From NCBI GenBank assembly GCA_001017865.1, contig LATQ01000001.1, forward strand, positions 686,945-693,407: a DNA stretch of 6,463 nucleotides, given 5' to 3'. Made by a program: the position numbers and the translations under genes. The stretch's first letter is position 1. Each line of letters opens with the position of its first letter. The stretch comes from Rhodococcus sp. IITR03 (GTDB lineage Bacteria > Actinomycetota > Actinomycetes > Mycobacteriales > Mycobacteriaceae). Positions 6,073 through 6,463 of the stretch are shown piece after piece. The notes beneath the pieces were generated by a model. It saw only the letters and a list, made by a program, of their open reading frames with translations. It was not told the DNA's origin and did no database searches.

Positions 6073-6148
6073 TGGTAGCGGTGACCGGACTTGAACCGGC
6101 GACGCAACGATTATGAGTCGTTTGCTCTACCAACTGAGCTACACCGCC
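6073..6148 (-). tRNA. tRNA-Met, elongator (anticodon CAU)
   Basis: The minus strand gives GGCGGTG/CACCGCT acceptor arms (terminal G-U), GCTC...GAGC D arm and anticodon stem AACGA/TCGTT around CTCATAA. The T arm has the TTCAAGT loop, with A73 and an encoded CCA. The paired first base and the absence of three G-C pairs in the anticodon stem point to the elongator, not initiator, tRNA. A CAU tRNA for Ile (after lysidine modification) is unlikely given synteny with M. tuberculosis metT. Confidence 0.95.
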
Positions 6149-6191
6149 TCGGTGCCGAGTGTCGCTACGAAGGCGGCACCTCAATCCAGCG

Positions 6192-6264
6192 AGCCCCCTG
6201 ACGGAATCGAACCGTCGACCTTTTCCTTACCATGGAAACGCTCTGCCGACTGAGCTAAGGGGGC
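6192..6264 (-). tRNA. tRNA-Thr (anticodon GGU)
   Basis: The minus strand gives acceptor GCCCCCT/AGGGGGC, D arm GCTC...GAGC and anticodon stem TTTCC/GGAAA around ATGGTAA. T stem GACGG/CCGTC encloses TTCGATT, and U73 follows. CCA is not encoded. It decodes ACC and ACU. It is the first gene of the run, 43 bases before tRNA-Met, matching thrT-metT of mycobacteria. Confidence 0.96.
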
Positions 6265-6303
6265 GTGGCCTCCGGAGCATCTCTGCTCGCTGCGGCCTCC
6301 AAA

Positions 6304-6331
6304 AGATTACACACACTCGGTCCTGGTGCAA
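6304..6331 (-). promoter_or_regulatory. Predicted promoter of the tRNA-Thr-tRNA-Met-rpmG-hadAB unit
   Basis: On the minus strand TTGCAC (6331-6326) and TAATCT (6309-6304) are separated by 16 bases, a good housekeeping-sigma match. The predicted start would fall near 6297, about 33 bases before tRNA-Thr. The surrounding DNA is locally AT-richer than its flanks. Confidence 0.6.
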
Positions 6332-6463
6332 AATCCGCTGGTAGAGGCCCATAAACGCCGCTCCCCTCCGAGCTTTGCGCATCGGCACGCACCCGTGCCC
6401 ACACGTACGCGCGCGGCGGGCCGGCGGCGGGCACCGGGCGCGAGGCGGAACGGCACGGCGTGC
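6332..6463. other. GC-rich end of window, no gene recognised
   Basis: The stretch is strongly GC-rich, especially 6395-6463 (CGCG, GGC and GGGC runs). I translated it on both strands and found no recognisable protein sequence, tRNA or clear hairpin terminator. It may be a GC-skewed intergenic region or the end of an unrelated gene outside the window. Confidence 0.4.

Overview
The window reads as chromosomal DNA from a mycolic-acid actinomycete, most like Rhodococcus or a close relative. The evidence is high GC, many GTG starts, tRNA genes lacking encoded CCA, and gene order matching the Mycobacterium tuberculosis block thrT-metT-rpmG2-hadA-hadB-(hadC)-trpT-secE-nusG-rplK-rplA-rplJ-rplL-mceG(mkl). 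The genus call is inference from remembered protein similarity. Every gene found is on the minus strand, so transcription runs from high to low coordinates.

Layout in transcription order. Bases 6265-6463 hold a likely promoter and GC-rich DNA with no recognisable gene. tRNA-Thr(GGU), tRNA-Met(CAU) and rpmG (L33) follow. A hairpin that would cover the hadA ribosome-binding site separates rpmG from hadA and hadB, the FAS-II 3-hydroxyacyl-ACP dehydratase subunits. No hadC follows; the next gene is tRNA-Trp(CCA). Then come secE, nusG, rplK (L11) and rplA (L1), ending at an intrinsic terminator. A second promoter region and an L10-type leader precede rplJ (L10) and rplL (L7/L12), which end at a perfect 22-bp hairpin. 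The 5' end of mceG, the ATPase of Mce lipid importers, runs off the left edge.

The genes form a growth-linked cluster. tRNAs and ribosomal proteins serve translation, and secE serves protein export. nusG serves transcription elongation, hadAB build meromycolate for the cell envelope, and mceG powers lipid uptake.

Four essential genes are broken by indels: rplJ once, rplK three times, secE once and hadA once. In each case family-like sequence resumes exactly in another frame, and every event can be explained by loss of one or two bases in GC-rich sequence. Sequencing or assembly error is the simplest explanation, so the genes are annotated as intact loci with broken reading frames. I see no undescribed multi-gene system. 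The most interesting signals are regulatory: the hadA hairpin, the structured rplJ-rplL spacer, the palindrome before mceG, and a 19-bp tandem duplication at the hadA/hadB overlap.
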